Positions 7,220-14,123 of a stretch of DNA of 21,588 nt are shown one piece after another; the first letter of the stretch is position 1, and every line of letters starts with the position of its first letter. The translations under genes and the position numbers were made by a program. The notes beneath the pieces are model-generated. The model made no database searches, had not been told where the DNA came from, and was given only the letters and a program-made list of their open reading frames with translations. The DNA is from DATFPQ01 sp035264765 (GTDB lineage: Bacteria; Actinomycetota; Actinomycetes; Actinomycetales; Angustibacteraceae): positions 1 through 21,588 of the forward strand of contig DATFPQ010000104.1 in the NCBI GenBank assembly GCA_035264765.1. The letters are read 5' to 3'.

Positions 7220-8819
7220 CCCGCTCCCGCAGCCGGGACCACGCCTGACGCAGGGCGGGGTGCAGCTCGAGGTCGGCCACCTGGTCGAGCGGCAGCCACT
7301 CGACCGCGTCCGACTCCGGGTTCGCGACGCCGGCCTGAGTGCCCGGCGGCGCGGTCGCCAGGACGTACGTGTACGACCAGGGGCCGTGGTCGACGATGAC
7401 CTGGTCGACGTCGGTGAGCACGCCCGGGTCGACGCCGGTCTCCTCCTGCGCCTCCCGGCGGGCCGCCTCCGAGACGCTCTCGTGGCTGTCGCGCGCGCCG
7501 CCCGGCAGTCCCCAGGTGCCGCCCTGGTGCGTCCACGGCGAGCGCAGCTGCATCAGCACCTCGGGTCCTTCCGGCCCGGGCCGCACCGCCAGCAGGCCGG
7601 CGGCGCCGTGCCGGCCCCAGTGCTGCTGGCCGCACGCGCAGCGCACCCAGCCGTTGCCGTCGCCGACCAGCCCGTGCACGGGCGCCGGCGCCGGCCGCAG
7701 CTGCGGTGCCGGTGCGTCAGGACGCACCCGCACCACGTCGAGCACGCCCGCCCAGCCCGATCGCTCGTACGCCGCCCGCTGGCGCTGGGCGCCGTTGCCG
7801 TCGCGCGCGAGCCGGCGCAACCCCTCGCGAGCCACCTCGACGTCGCCGTTCTGCTCCAGCCCGGGCAGCGCGTGCTCGCGCAGAGCCCGCACCACGAGCG
7901 GCGCCGCGGCGAGGGTGCCGGTCCAGGGGTCGACCAGCCGGTCGGTCAGGCCGTACCGCGCGGCCCGCCACATGGCCGCCCGCAGGGCGTGCTGCGGCAC
8001 CTCCGGCGGGTGCTCCGGTCGCCGTCCGTCCGAGCGTGCGATGAGCGCCTGGGCGGCCAGGGCCCGGACGAGTGCCACCAGCAGCGCGGCGTCCTCGACG
8101 GTCGGCACCACGTCCGCGACGCGCACCTCGACGGTGGGGAAGCGGGTGGCCAGCCGGACGTCCCAGTAGACGTAGGTCGGGTCGTCGACCACACCGGCGT
8201 CGACGAGGGAGGTGACGGCCGCCCGCCAGCCGGCCCCGTCCCGCGTGACGGGAGGTGGTCCGGCGACCGGCCAACGCTGCCAGTGCACCTGCCGGTACGA
8301 GGCGAACCCGGTGTCGCGGCCCAGGAAGTACGGCGAGTTTGCGGTCATCGCCAGCAGTGCCGGGAGCCAGGGGCGCAGGGCGTCGACGACCGTGACCCGG
8401 GCGTCGTCGTCGCCGAGGTCGAAGCCGATGTGGACGTGCATCCCGGCGATGAGCTGCTCGCGCAGGAGCCCGGCGGCGCGGCTCCGCAACCCCTGGTAAC
8501 GCTCGTCCGGCGCGATCGCCTGCTCGTCGGCGTCCCCGAGCACCGGCGTCCCGGACGCCTGCAGGTCCACGCCGAGCTCGGTCGCCGCGACGGCCGCCGA
8601 TCGCCGGAGGCCCGCCGCTCGTGCGACGACGTCCTCGACGCTCGTGGCGACCGTTGTCACCGTCTCGACCTGGGACAGTGTGAGCTCGGCCACGACGGCA
8701 CCGTCGCGAGGGTCCGGCGTCGCCCGGTCGAGCACCTGCGCGCCGCGGCTCACCAGCCGTCCGGTCGCAGCAGTGGCGACGTGCAGCTCCTCCTCGACGC
8801 CGAGCGTGGGTGCGGGCAT
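7191..8819 (-). CDS. Fusion of YbdK-type glutamate-cysteine (carboxylate-amine) ligase and Nudix hydrolase
   Basis: The 542-residue protein has two parts. Residues 1-365 resemble the YbdK/GCS2 carboxylate-amine ligase family (ATP-dependent gamma-glutamyl-Cys-type ligation): GVEEELH (7-13), EQLIAGMHVHIGF (121-133), MTANSPYFLGRDTGFASYR (158-176) and EVRVADVVPT (231-240). Residues 388-542 form a Nudix hydrolase domain, with a short CACGQQHWGRHGAAGLL element (394-410) typical of some actinobacterial Nudix proteins and a complete Nudix box at 441-463 (G-x5-E-x7-REAQEETGV). A Pro/Ala linker (367-383) joins them in one frame. The ATG at 8819 immediately precedes the ligase core; AGGAGG lies 11 nt upstream, rather far. 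The reading frame stays open to 9137, but that extension is Arg/Ala-rich and overlaps uspA. The substrate of each domain is unknown. It converges on metX with a 29-bp overlap. Confidence 0.85.
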   Translation of the reverse strand: MPAPTLGVEEELHVATAATGRLVSRGAQVLDRATPDPRDGAVVAELTLSQVETVTTVATSVEDVVARAAGLRRSAAVAATELGVDLQASGTPVLGDADEQAIAPDERYQGLRSRAAGLLREQLIAGMHVHIGFDLGDDDARVTVVDALRPWLPALLAMTANSPYFLGRDTGFASYRQVHWQRWPVAGPPPVTRDGAGWRAAVTSLVDAGVVDDPTYVYWDVRLATRFPTVEVRVADVVPTVEDAALLVALVRALAAQALIARSDGRRPEHPPEVPQHALRAAMWRAARYGLTDRLVDPWTGTLAAAPLVVRALREHALPGLEQNGDVEVAREGLRRLARDGNGAQRQRAAYERSGWAGVLDVVRVRPDAPAPQLRPAPAPVHGLVGDGNGWVRCACGQQHWGRHGAAGLLAVRPGPEGPEVLMQLRSPWTHQGGTWGLPGGARDSHESVSEAARREAQEETGVDPGVLTDVDQVIVDHGPWSYTYVLATAPPGTQAGVANPESDAVEWLPLDQVADLELHPALRQAWSRLRERVRDVVNLTP

Positions 8820-9015
8820 CGGACCGTCGGCCTCCTGGTGCAGCGCGTGCCTGCGGGACGCCGCACGTCGGCCCCCCAGCCTACGGACGCCGGCGGCCGT
8901 ACGCGCTGCGTGCGACCCCGCAGACGATCTTCGGGCGGTCCGGTACGGTTCGGATGCGGTCGGCACCACACCGGCTGCCGACGGGCGCTCGGGCCCGCAC
9001 GCACGAGGAGGATCG

Positions 9016-9417
9016 ATGGCGATCGTCGTGGGTTTCGTCCCCACCAACGAGGGCCGCGCGGCTCTGCGGCGCGCGGCCGAGGAGGCGCGGCTGCGCTCCA
9101 CCCGGCTGGTGGTCATCAACTCCAACCGCGGCGGCAAGGACCTGACCGCCGAGGAGGCGGCGCGCTACGACGACGAGCTCGACACGGTCAAGCGCGAACT
9201 CACCGAGGCCGGTGTCGACCACGAGATCCGCCAGCTGGTCCGCGGCCTCGAGCCGGTCGAGGACCTGATCGCCGTGGCCGAGGAGACCAGCGCAGACTTC
9301 ATCGTGATCGGCCTGCGCCGTCGCACGCCGGTGGGCAAGCTGATCCTCGGCTCCAACGCTCAGCGGATCCTGCTGGACGCGCCGTGCCCGGTTCTGGCCG
9401 TCAAGGCGGACGCCTGA
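9016..9417 (+). CDS. Universal stress protein (UspA family)
   Basis: The 133-residue product is a single-domain universal stress protein, a cytoplasmic Rossmann-like fold that often binds nucleotide and helps cells survive stress or slow growth. MAIVVGFVPTNEGRAALRRA opens the first strand and helix, and IVIGLRRRTPVGKLILGS (residues 96-113) then NAQRILLDAPCPVLAVKA (114-131) is the C-terminal block. The classical G-x2-G-x9-G-[ST] nucleotide loop is altered to GLRRRTPVGKLILGS, a variant seen in actinobacterial members, so ATP binding is uncertain. The start follows GGAGG (9007-9011) by 4 nt. It diverges from the ligase-Nudix gene across 196 bp and is closed by a hairpin that contains its own stop codon. 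Confidence 0.9.
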   Translation: MAIVVGFVPTNEGRAALRRAAEEARLRSTRLVVINSNRGGKDLTAEEAARYDDELDTVKRELTEAGVDHEIRQLVRGLEPVEDLIAVAEETSADFIVIGLRRRTPVGKLILGSNAQRILLDAPCPVLAVKADA

Positions 9418-9429
9418 ACAGCGTCCGCC
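9405..9429 (+). terminator. Hairpin terminator with the uspA stop codon in its loop
   Basis: GGCGGACGC (9405-9413) pairs perfectly with GCGTCCGCC (9421-9429) around the loop CTGAACA, which holds the uspA stop (9415-9417). There is no T-run, common for actinobacterial terminators. It would separate uspA from the sigma-factor promoter about 50 bp on. The same hairpin overlaps the last two codons before the stop. Confidence 0.6.
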
Positions 9430-9477
9430 GGACGTCGACATGCCCGTTGGCGTGATCCCGTACTGAGCACCTCGGGC

Positions 9478-9483
9478 TACAAT
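9478..9483 (+). promoter_or_regulatory. -10 element of the primary sigma factor promoter
   Basis: TACAAT is a 5-of-6 match to TATAAT in very GC-rich surroundings, within GGGCTACAATGG. At 17-19 bp upstream there is no convincing -35 (TGATCC at 9453-9458 is the nearest), so activity would lean on the -10 or on another factor. Transcription should start near 9490, giving a leader of about 135 nt before the GTG at 9625. Confidence 0.65.
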
Positions 9484-9517
9484 GGTGATCTGAGTCCGGC
9501 CGCGGGGAGATCCCAGA

Positions 9518-9603
9518 GTGCGGGCATGCCAGAGGCCCCTCGTGCGTTGTGCACCGTGAGGACTGCGGCGTGCGTGCACTGCGTCGTCCTCGCCAGCCCG
9601 CAC
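9518..9603 (+). ncRNA. Candidate structured leader RNA of the primary sigma factor gene
   Basis: An outer stem GTGCGGGC (9518-9525) with GCCCGCAC (9596-9603) encloses three hairpins. The first is small: GAG (9532-9534) with CTC (9539-9541). The second is GTGC (9542-9545) with GCAC (9551-9554). The third is long: GAGGAC (9558-9563) with GTCCTC (9586-9591), continuing through G-U/C-G/G-C pairs and capped by GTGC/GCAC (9570-9579). The closed multi-branch shape, 10 nt ahead of the ribosome binding site (AAAGG, near 9614-9618), resembles a regulatory RNA domain. I recognise no known family. The fold was found by eye, and high G+C makes chance stems likelier. Confidence 0.4.
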
Positions 9604-9624
9604 ATCCGCGACGAAAGGTAGTCC

Positions 9625-11184
9625 GTGTCGTCGGTACCGACCACCCGGTCCCAGCCCGTCGAGCTCCCCGCCGCAGGGCGTTCACCCGCCCTGCCTGCCG
9701 AGTTCGCCCACCCGGCCCTGCAGCAGCTGCTGCGTCAGGGCACGACGAACGGCGTCGTGGACGCCGACACGGTCCGTGAGGCACTCGAGCAGTCCGAGCT
9801 CCCGCTGCGGCGGATGAAGGCCGTGCTGCGGACGCTGGACGAGCACGGCATCGCCGTCCGGCTGGATGCGCCGGCCGCCCGCGCGGTCGCCGCCACCGCG
9901 ACCCACCGCAGCGGCACGACCGCGAGCACCACCAAGAAGGCGGCGGCCAAGAAGGCTCAGCCCGCCGCGGCCACGGCTTCCGACGGCGAGTCCGCCCCCG
10001 CGGCCCGCAAGCCGGCCAAGCGCGCCGGTGCCGCCAAGACCGCCGCCACGGCCAAGAGCGACGCCACCGAGAAGGTCGAGACCGGCCCGGACGACGCGCC
10101 GGTAGCCGACGTCCCCGAGGGCGCGCTCGCCGACCTGGTCGAGGCCGACGACGTGCTCGAGCCCGCCGACCCGATCGCCGCCGAGGCCGCTGCGCCCGAG
10201 GGCGTCGAGGAGACCGGCTTCGTCATCACCGATGACGACGACGACGCACCGGCCCAGCAGGTCGCCACGGCCGGCGCCACGGCGGACCCGGTGAAGGACT
10301 ACCTCAAGCAGATCGGCAAGGTCGCCCTGCTGAACGCCGAGCAGGAGGTCGAGCTCGCCAAGCGGATCGAGGCCGGCCTGTTCGCCGAGGAGAAGCTGAA
10401 CTCCGGCGCCAAGATCGACAGCAAGCACAAGCGCGAGCTGTGGTGGATCGCCCAGGACGGCAAGAAGGCCAAGAACCACCTGCTCGAGGCCAACCTGCGG
10501 CTGGTCGTCTCGTTGGCCAAGCGCTACACCGGTCGCGGCATGCTCTTCCTGGACCTGATCCAGGAGGGCAACCTCGGTCTGATCCGCGCCGTCGAGAAGT
10601 TCGACTACACCAAGGGCTACAAGTTCTCCACGTACGCCACCTGGTGGATCCGGCAGGCGATCACCCGGGCGATGGCCGACCAGGCCCGCACCATCCGGAT
10701 CCCGGTGCACATGGTGGAGGTCATCAACAAGCTGGCCCGCGTGCAGCGTCAGATGTTGCAGGACCTGGGCCGGGAGCCCACTCCGGAGGAGCTCGCCAAG
10801 GAGCTCGACATGACCCCGGAGAAGGTCGTCGAGGTGCAGAAGTACGGTCGCGAGCCGATCTCCCTGCACACCCCCCTCGGCGAGGACGGCGACAGCGAGT
10901 TCGGCGACCTGATCGAGGACTCCGAGGCGGTCGTCCCCGCGGACGCGGTGAGCTTCACGCTGCTGCAGGAGCAGCTGCACTCGGTGCTCGACACGCTTTC
11001 CGAGCGTGAGGCGGGCGTGGTCTCGATGCGCTTCGGCCTCACCGACGGCCAGCCGAAGACGCTCGATGAGATCGGCAAGGTCTACGGCGTGACCCGCGAG
11101 CGGATCCGCCAGATCGAGTCCAAGACGATGAGCAAGCTGCGTCACCCGTCCCGCAGCCAGGTCCTGCGCGACTACCTGGACTGA
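9625..11184 (+). CDS. rpoD: Primary (housekeeping) RNA polymerase sigma factor, RpoD/HrdB/SigA
   Basis: This 519-residue group 1 sigma-70 factor directs RNA polymerase to housekeeping promoters. Residues 1-80 form a region-1.1-like module and 82-215 an Ala/Lys-rich then acidic low-complexity linker usual in actinobacterial HrdB/SigA. Region 1.2 begins at DPVKDYLKQIG (221-231); region 2 spans 287-357 with RLVVSLAKRYTGRGM, DLIQEGNLGLIRAVEKFD and the -10 recognition helix FSTYATWWIRQAITRA; region 3 follows at 359-440. Region 4 ends with the -35 recognition helix VTRERIRQIESKTMSKLRHP (489-508). The GTG at 9625 has GAAAGG upstream. It has its own -10 box, a folded leader of about 135 nt, and a strong terminator, so it is probably a single-gene transcript. 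ParE and ParC nearby match the hrdB neighbourhood I recall from Streptomyces. Confidence 0.97.
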   Translation: MSSVPTTRSQPVELPAAGRSPALPAEFAHPALQQLLRQGTTNGVVDADTVREALEQSELPLRRMKAVLRTLDEHGIAVRLDAPAARAVAATATHRSGTTASTTKKAAAKKAQPAAATASDGESAPAARKPAKRAGAAKTAATAKSDATEKVETGPDDAPVADVPEGALADLVEADDVLEPADPIAAEAAAPEGVEETGFVITDDDDDAPAQQVATAGATADPVKDYLKQIGKVALLNAEQEVELAKRIEAGLFAEEKLNSGAKIDSKHKRELWWIAQDGKKAKNHLLEANLRLVVSLAKRYTGRGMLFLDLIQEGNLGLIRAVEKFDYTKGYKFSTYATWWIRQAITRAMADQARTIRIPVHMVEVINKLARVQRQMLQDLGREPTPEELAKELDMTPEKVVEVQKYGREPISLHTPLGEDGDSEFGDLIEDSEAVVPADAVSFTLLQEQLHSVLDTLSEREAGVVSMRFGLTDGQPKTLDEIGKVYGVTRERIRQIESKTMSKLRHPSRSQVLRDYLD

Positions 11185-11194
11185 GCCAGAACGC

Positions 11195-11233
11195 AGAGCC
11201 CCTGACCCGCGGCAGCCGCAGGTCAGGGGCTCT
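11195..11233 (+). terminator. Strong intrinsic terminator of the sigma factor gene
   Basis: AGAGCCCCTGACC (11195-11207) pairs perfectly over 13 bp with GGTCAGGGGCTCT (11221-11233). The 13-nt loop contains a further GCGGC/GCCGC pairing, and TTT follows. It starts 10 nt after the stop codon. This is the clearest terminator in the window. Confidence 0.92.
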
Positions 11234-11276
11234 TTGCTGGGCGGACGCCGGTCTTTTTGCTGCGCGGACGGCGGTC
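11233..11276. repeat. Tandem 21-bp direct repeat after the sigma factor terminator
   Basis: TTTGCTGGGCGGACGCCGGTC (11233-11253) is followed after 2 bp by a second copy at 11256-11276 differing at two positions (19 of 21 identical). The second copy is followed by GGTCAGGG (11273-11280), which also begins the terminator's 3' arm at 11221, suggesting that a segment including part of the terminator was duplicated. The rest of the gap to 11469 holds GCC/ACC-rich simple sequence and a possible -10 (TATGCT, 11419-11424). Confidence 0.7.
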
Positions 11277-11469
11277 AGGGACCGGAAGCCGCAGCGCCAA
11301 CCACGCCGCTGCTAGCTGCCGCCACCGCCACCGCCGCCGCTGGGCGCATCGGGGAGGAAGTGCGAGGCGTGCTCTCGACCGGGGTTCCGCAGCCGGCACA
11401 CGGTCACGGCCGACGGCCTATGCTCCGTCCCACAGCGACGCTCTTCGTTCAAGGGACGGGGGCGGTCTG

Positions 11470-12153
11470 ATGCATCAGAGCGCCATAGACCACATGGCAC
11501 TGTGCTGCCGAACCTACCTTCGGAAGGACCGGCACTACGACATCGTCGACGTCGGTTCGTGCGCTGGCGCTGAGGGCGGTTGGACACACCGGGACCAGCT
11601 CGGCGACTACGACTGCACCTACACCGGGGTGGACGTCAGGCCAGGTCCCAACGTAGACCTCGTGATGACGAAGCCCTACCGCATCCCGCTGAAGTCCAAC
11701 TGCGCCGATCTGGTCATCACCGGGCAGACCTTCGAGCACGTGCCGTTCTTCTGGGTGTCCTTCCTGGAGATGTGCCGGCTGGTCAAGCCGCTCGGCCTCG
11801 TCTTCATCACCGTGCCTTCGCGCGGTCACGCGCACTACGACGTCGACCTTTGGCGGTTCTACCCGGACGCGATGCGGTCACTGGCGGCGATCTCCCGCAT
11901 GAACCTCAAGGAGGCGCACACCGACTGGCCGCCAAGAAGGCCCGGCAGCAACCGGTTCGACTACAAGGCGATCAACGAGCGCTGCGCCTACTGGGGCGAC
12001 ACCGTTGGCGTCTTCCAGAAACCGAGGCGCTACTCCAAGCTTGTCGTCATCGCACGAGAGGTCGATGTCTGGTGGGCGAACCGCGTCGGTGGCGTCAAGC
12101 ACGTCAAGCGCCCCAAACCTCTCGAAGCGCGGAGCCGGGTCAGCTCCTCGTGA
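11470..12153 (+). CDS. Class I SAM-dependent methyltransferase-like protein
   Basis: The 227-residue product has a class I methyltransferase core: motif I as DIVDVGSCAGAEGG (residues 24-37), an acidic end of strand 2 at YTGVDVRPGPNVD (51-63), and the strand-4 block CADLVITGQTFEHVP (78-92). This is followed by FLEMCRLVKPLGLVFITVPSRGHAH. It resembles methyltransferases near polysaccharide or glycan genes, where FEHV and LVFITVPS blocks are common, but no such genes are present and the substrate is unknown. The ATG at 11470 has only a weak ribosome binding site (GACGGGGG). Codon choice is less GC3-extreme than in rpoD or parE (for example CTT, CCT and TCG codons), which hints at transfer. It stands alone and converges on the HNH nuclease gene. 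Confidence 0.65.
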   Translation: MHQSAIDHMALCCRTYLRKDRHYDIVDVGSCAGAEGGWTHRDQLGDYDCTYTGVDVRPGPNVDLVMTKPYRIPLKSNCADLVITGQTFEHVPFFWVSFLEMCRLVKPLGLVFITVPSRGHAHYDVDLWRFYPDAMRSLAAISRMNLKEAHTDWPPRRPGSNRFDYKAINERCAYWGDTVGVFQKPRRYSKLVVIAREVDVWWANRVGGVKHVKRPKPLEARSRVSSS

Positions 12154-12239
12154 GACGTCGGACCCGCCGCTGCGGACGCGGGCGCTGTTGACGCCGCGGG
12201 CCGGCAGCGCAGGCCTGCGCCGGGGACGCCAACGACGAG

Positions 12240-12268
12240 AGGCCGGACCGCGTTCGGCGGGCCGGCCT
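12240..12268. terminator. Bidirectional hairpin between convergent methyltransferase and nuclease genes
   Basis: AGGCCGG (12240-12246) pairs with CCGGCCT (12262-12268), and CCGC (12248-12251) with GCGG (12257-12260), around the loop GTTCG with one A-G mismatch. It lies in the 123-bp gap between two convergent stop codons, so it could end both transcripts. There is no T-run. A second palindrome, GCGCAGGCCTGCGC, is at 12207-12220. Confidence 0.55.
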
Positions 12269-12276
12269 GCGGTGAC

Positions 12277-13131
12277 TCACTCGCAGACGATGCCGTCGCT
12301 GTCGCGGTCCTGGTACCACGAGTACTCGACGTCACGGCCCCGGTAGTACGGGCCGTACCCGGCGGCCTTCGCCGCGGTGCAGGTGTCGAACCGCGGATCG
12401 GTGCCGCCTGTGGGCGTCGTGCTGCTGATGGTGGTCGTGCGGATCGCCGGCCGGGAGGGCTTGCTGACCTTCGGCCAGCCGCAGCCGCTGAGCTGCTTGG
12501 TGAGGTACGCCTTCTCGGTCTTGTTGACCTTCAGGTGCCAGCGCCACTTGACGGTGACCCAGGACGCCACGTACCAGCACCGGGACTTCGCCGGCATCCA
12601 GTTCTGCGGCTCCCGGTCACCCTTCGAGCGGTTGCTGGTGGCGGAGACGGCGATCAGCGAGTTCGCGAAGCCCAGGTCGTTGGCGTACGCCTTGCGCGTG
12701 GCCGCGGTCCACTTCCAGGCGCCGGACTGCCACGCCTCGTTGAGCGCGACGAGGTGGTCGATGTCGAGCTTCGACGGGTCGGTGAAGGTCCTGCCGTCGT
12801 ACTTCGAGAGCCACTTCCCGCTGAGCACCTTGCAGGAGGAGCCGAGGCGGGGACGCCGGAGCGCCTCGGCCCGCAGCACCTCCTCACGGGTGTCGCAGCT
12901 GTCGCGGTCGGCGTCGGCCCAGAGGGTGAACTTCGACCGGCTGTAGCCGCCGGTGTGCTCGGTGGCCACCGAGAGCTGGCCGAGCAGCGTCTTGGTCGAC
13001 ACCGACGTCGCCGCCTGCGCGGAGGGGGCCGCGACCAGGAGCCCGCCCAACAGCGCGCTCAGCAGGGCGGCGATGGCGGCGAGGGCGAGCAGGCCGGCGC
13101 GCGCCCGGTCCGACATGGTGGCGTGGGTCAT
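12277..13131 (-). CDS. Secreted HNH endonuclease family protein with C-terminal excalibur domain
   Basis: The 284-residue product starts with a clear signal peptide: charged N-terminus, a Leu/Ala-rich core (13-33) and a cleavage site near APSAQA-AT (35-42). The middle holds an HNH/DUF1524-type nuclease core with DIDHLVALNEAWQSGAW (123-139, His126) and SNRSKGDREPQNWMP (166-180). Four cysteines (79, 100, 185, 217) could make two disulfides outside the cell. The tail FDTCTAAKAAGYGPYYRGRD and DRDSDGIVCE (275-284) is an excalibur domain, a short calcium-binding-like motif found on extracellular proteins. It probably cuts extracellular DNA, perhaps for nutrition or competition; this is inferred. 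The ATG at 13131 is chosen because GAGGA lies about 8 nt upstream; a TTG at 13149 precedes it. Confidence 0.88.
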   Translation of the reverse strand: MTHATMSDRARAGLLALAAIAALLSALLGGLLVAAPSAQAATSVSTKTLLGQLSVATEHTGGYSRSKFTLWADADRDSCDTREEVLRAEALRRPRLGSSCKVLSGKWLSKYDGRTFTDPSKLDIDHLVALNEAWQSGAWKWTAATRKAYANDLGFANSLIAVSATSNRSKGDREPQNWMPAKSRCWYVASWVTVKWRWHLKVNKTEKAYLTKQLSGCGWPKVSKPSRPAIRTTTISSTTPTGGTDPRFDTCTAAKAAGYGPYYRGRDVEYSWYQDRDSDGIVCE

Positions 13132-13210
13132 CGCGGAGTTCCTCGACAAGGGGAAAGGGACTCAACGGACGGTAGGGGGGCGCACACGTCCGCGGCCCGT
13201 GGACGGCGAT

Positions 13211-13233
13211 GTTCGGAAGAATTTCGCCCGAAC
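13211..13233. promoter_or_regulatory. Inverted repeat upstream of the nuclease gene, candidate operator
   Basis: GTTCGG (13211-13216) and CCGAAC (13228-13233) flank the AT-richer AAGAATTTCGC, 80 bp before the nuclease start in the 191-bp gap to the DUF456 gene. Another GTTCGG occurs at 13255-13260. The arm length is short, so chance is possible. No confident -10 or -35 pair is visible here. Confidence 0.3.
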
Positions 13234-13322
13234 GGCCTAGGTCCTGCCTCGGCTGTTCGGGGCACCTCGACGTGCCGGTGGAGCTCAGCTGCGAGGTGTT
13301 CGGCCGCGACCGGGCGGCAAGC

Positions 13323-13811
13323 TCAGCCGAAGACGACGGCGAGCAGCCAGGTGCTGAACATCAGCAGCCCGGTGGCGAGCTCGATCAGCATGCTCCACCC
13401 GGCCGCCCGCAGCGCGTGGCCGGTCGACGGCCAAGCGAGGGAGTGGCTTCCCAGCCGCAGCCGCTCGGCGCCGTAGATCCCGAGGACGAAGCCCAGCGGC
13501 AGGCCGACCACCGGGACCACGAAGAACCCGATCACGCCGAGCACCACGCCGGCCAGCGTGGTGCCGCCCGGGATCCCGGCGTCCTTCAGCCGCCGTCCCG
13601 GCAGCAGGTACTTGGCCACCTGGCCGACTGCGAACAGGACGGCGGTGATGGCGAGGACGGCCCAGCCCACGGCGTCCTGGCGCTCCAGGGCCCAGACCAG
13701 GATGGCGGCGAGCACGAGGATCAGCCCCGGAAGCACGGGGACGACGACACCGGCCAGGCCGACCAGGATGGCCAGCCCGACCAGCAGGTTGGTCAGGGGG
13801 GCGAGATCCAC
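13323..13811 (-). CDS. DUF456 family integral membrane protein
   Basis: The 162-residue product is mostly hydrophobic, with membrane segments at about 6-40 (probably two), 47-68, 82-108 and 135-160. The Gly/Pro-rich start VGLAGVVVPVLPGLILVLAA and the middle PGGTTLAGVVLGVIGFFVVPVVGLP are typical of DUF456, a small inner-membrane family of unknown function. The GTG at 13811 is the apparent start, with only a weak GGGA site before it; the family core begins almost at once, so little of the N-terminus can be missing. It lies on the same strand as, and 84 bp downstream of, the zinc-ribbon gene, with a strong hairpin between them. It may therefore be transcribed separately. Confidence 0.85.
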   Translation of the reverse strand: MDLAPLTNLLVGLAILVGLAGVVVPVLPGLILVLAAILVWALERQDAVGWAVLAITAVLFAVGQVAKYLLPGRRLKDAGIPGGTTLAGVVLGVIGFFVVPVVGLPLGFVLGIYGAERLRLGSHSLAWPSTGHALRAAGWSMLIELATGLLMFSTWLLAVVFG

Positions 13812-13840
13812 GTCACGTCCCGGCTGGCCCTTGACGCAGC

Positions 13841-13875
13841 ACGGCGGGCCCCAGCACGTCGCCGGGGCCCGCCGT
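13841..13875 (-). terminator. 12-bp hairpin terminator after the zinc-ribbon gene
   Basis: ACGGCGGGCCCC (13841-13852) and GGGGCCCGCCGT (13864-13875) pair perfectly around an 11-nt loop, 20 bp past the zinc-ribbon stop. There is no T-run. It is the same on either strand, but only the minus-strand transcript is known to reach it. Confidence 0.65.
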
Positions 13876-13895
13876 CAGGTCTGGGGTAGCTGTTG

Positions 13896-14123
13896 TCAGC
13901 GCTCTCCGTCCGGGGCGCTGGCCTGCGTCTCGAGTAGGCGGTCGGACTGGTCCTGGATCGTCGCCGCGGCGTCGGACAGCGCCGGCGCGTGCTCGCGCCC
14001 GTGGTGGGCGCAGAACAGCAGCTCGCCCCCACTGACAAGGACGACCCGCACGTAGGCCTGAGCCCCGCAGCGGTCGCACCGGTCGGCCGCGGTGAGGGGG
14101 CTGGTGGCGAGGGTTGCGGTCAC
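13896..14123 (-). CDS. Small zinc-ribbon-like protein (DUF7455-like)
   Basis: This 75-residue protein has a compact metal-binding pattern: C16-x2-C19 in DRCDRCGAQAYVRV, then C38 followed by His40, His41 and His45 in LLFCAHHGREH. This matches a small family (DUF7455, by memory) commonly found beside the housekeeping sigma factor and parE genes in actinobacteria; its role is unknown. The GTG at 14123 is preferred because AAGGAAGG lies 4 nt upstream; reading from 14195 would add 24 unlike residues. The C-terminal third (46-75) is helical and acidic. It diverges from parE across 230 bp. On the minus strand TTGACT (14202-14197) could be a -35 box, but I see no good -10 partner. Confidence 0.8.
   Translation of the reverse strand: MTATLATSPLTAADRCDRCGAQAYVRVVLVSGGELLFCAHHGREHAPALSDAAATIQDQSDRLLETQASAPDGER

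Noticed and set aside
8820..9137. 106-residue N-terminal extension of the ligase-Nudix reading frame
   Set aside because: The extra sequence is Arg/Ala-rich, precedes the normal GVEEE start of the family, and overlaps the uspA start and its ribosome binding site.
7260..9455. 731-residue open frame on the plus strand
   Set aside because: It is antisense to the ligase-Nudix gene, and then out of frame over uspA. Arg/Gly/Pro-rich with no domain.
9682..11145. 487-residue open frame antisense to the sigma factor gene
   Set aside because: Leu/Gly/Asp-rich sequence with no domain; fully explained by the codon bias of rpoD on the other strand.
11301..11345. GCC/ACC-rich stretch as a repeat element
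   Set aside because: Short, irregular triplet-like sequence in a high-GC intergenic region; simple composition explains it.
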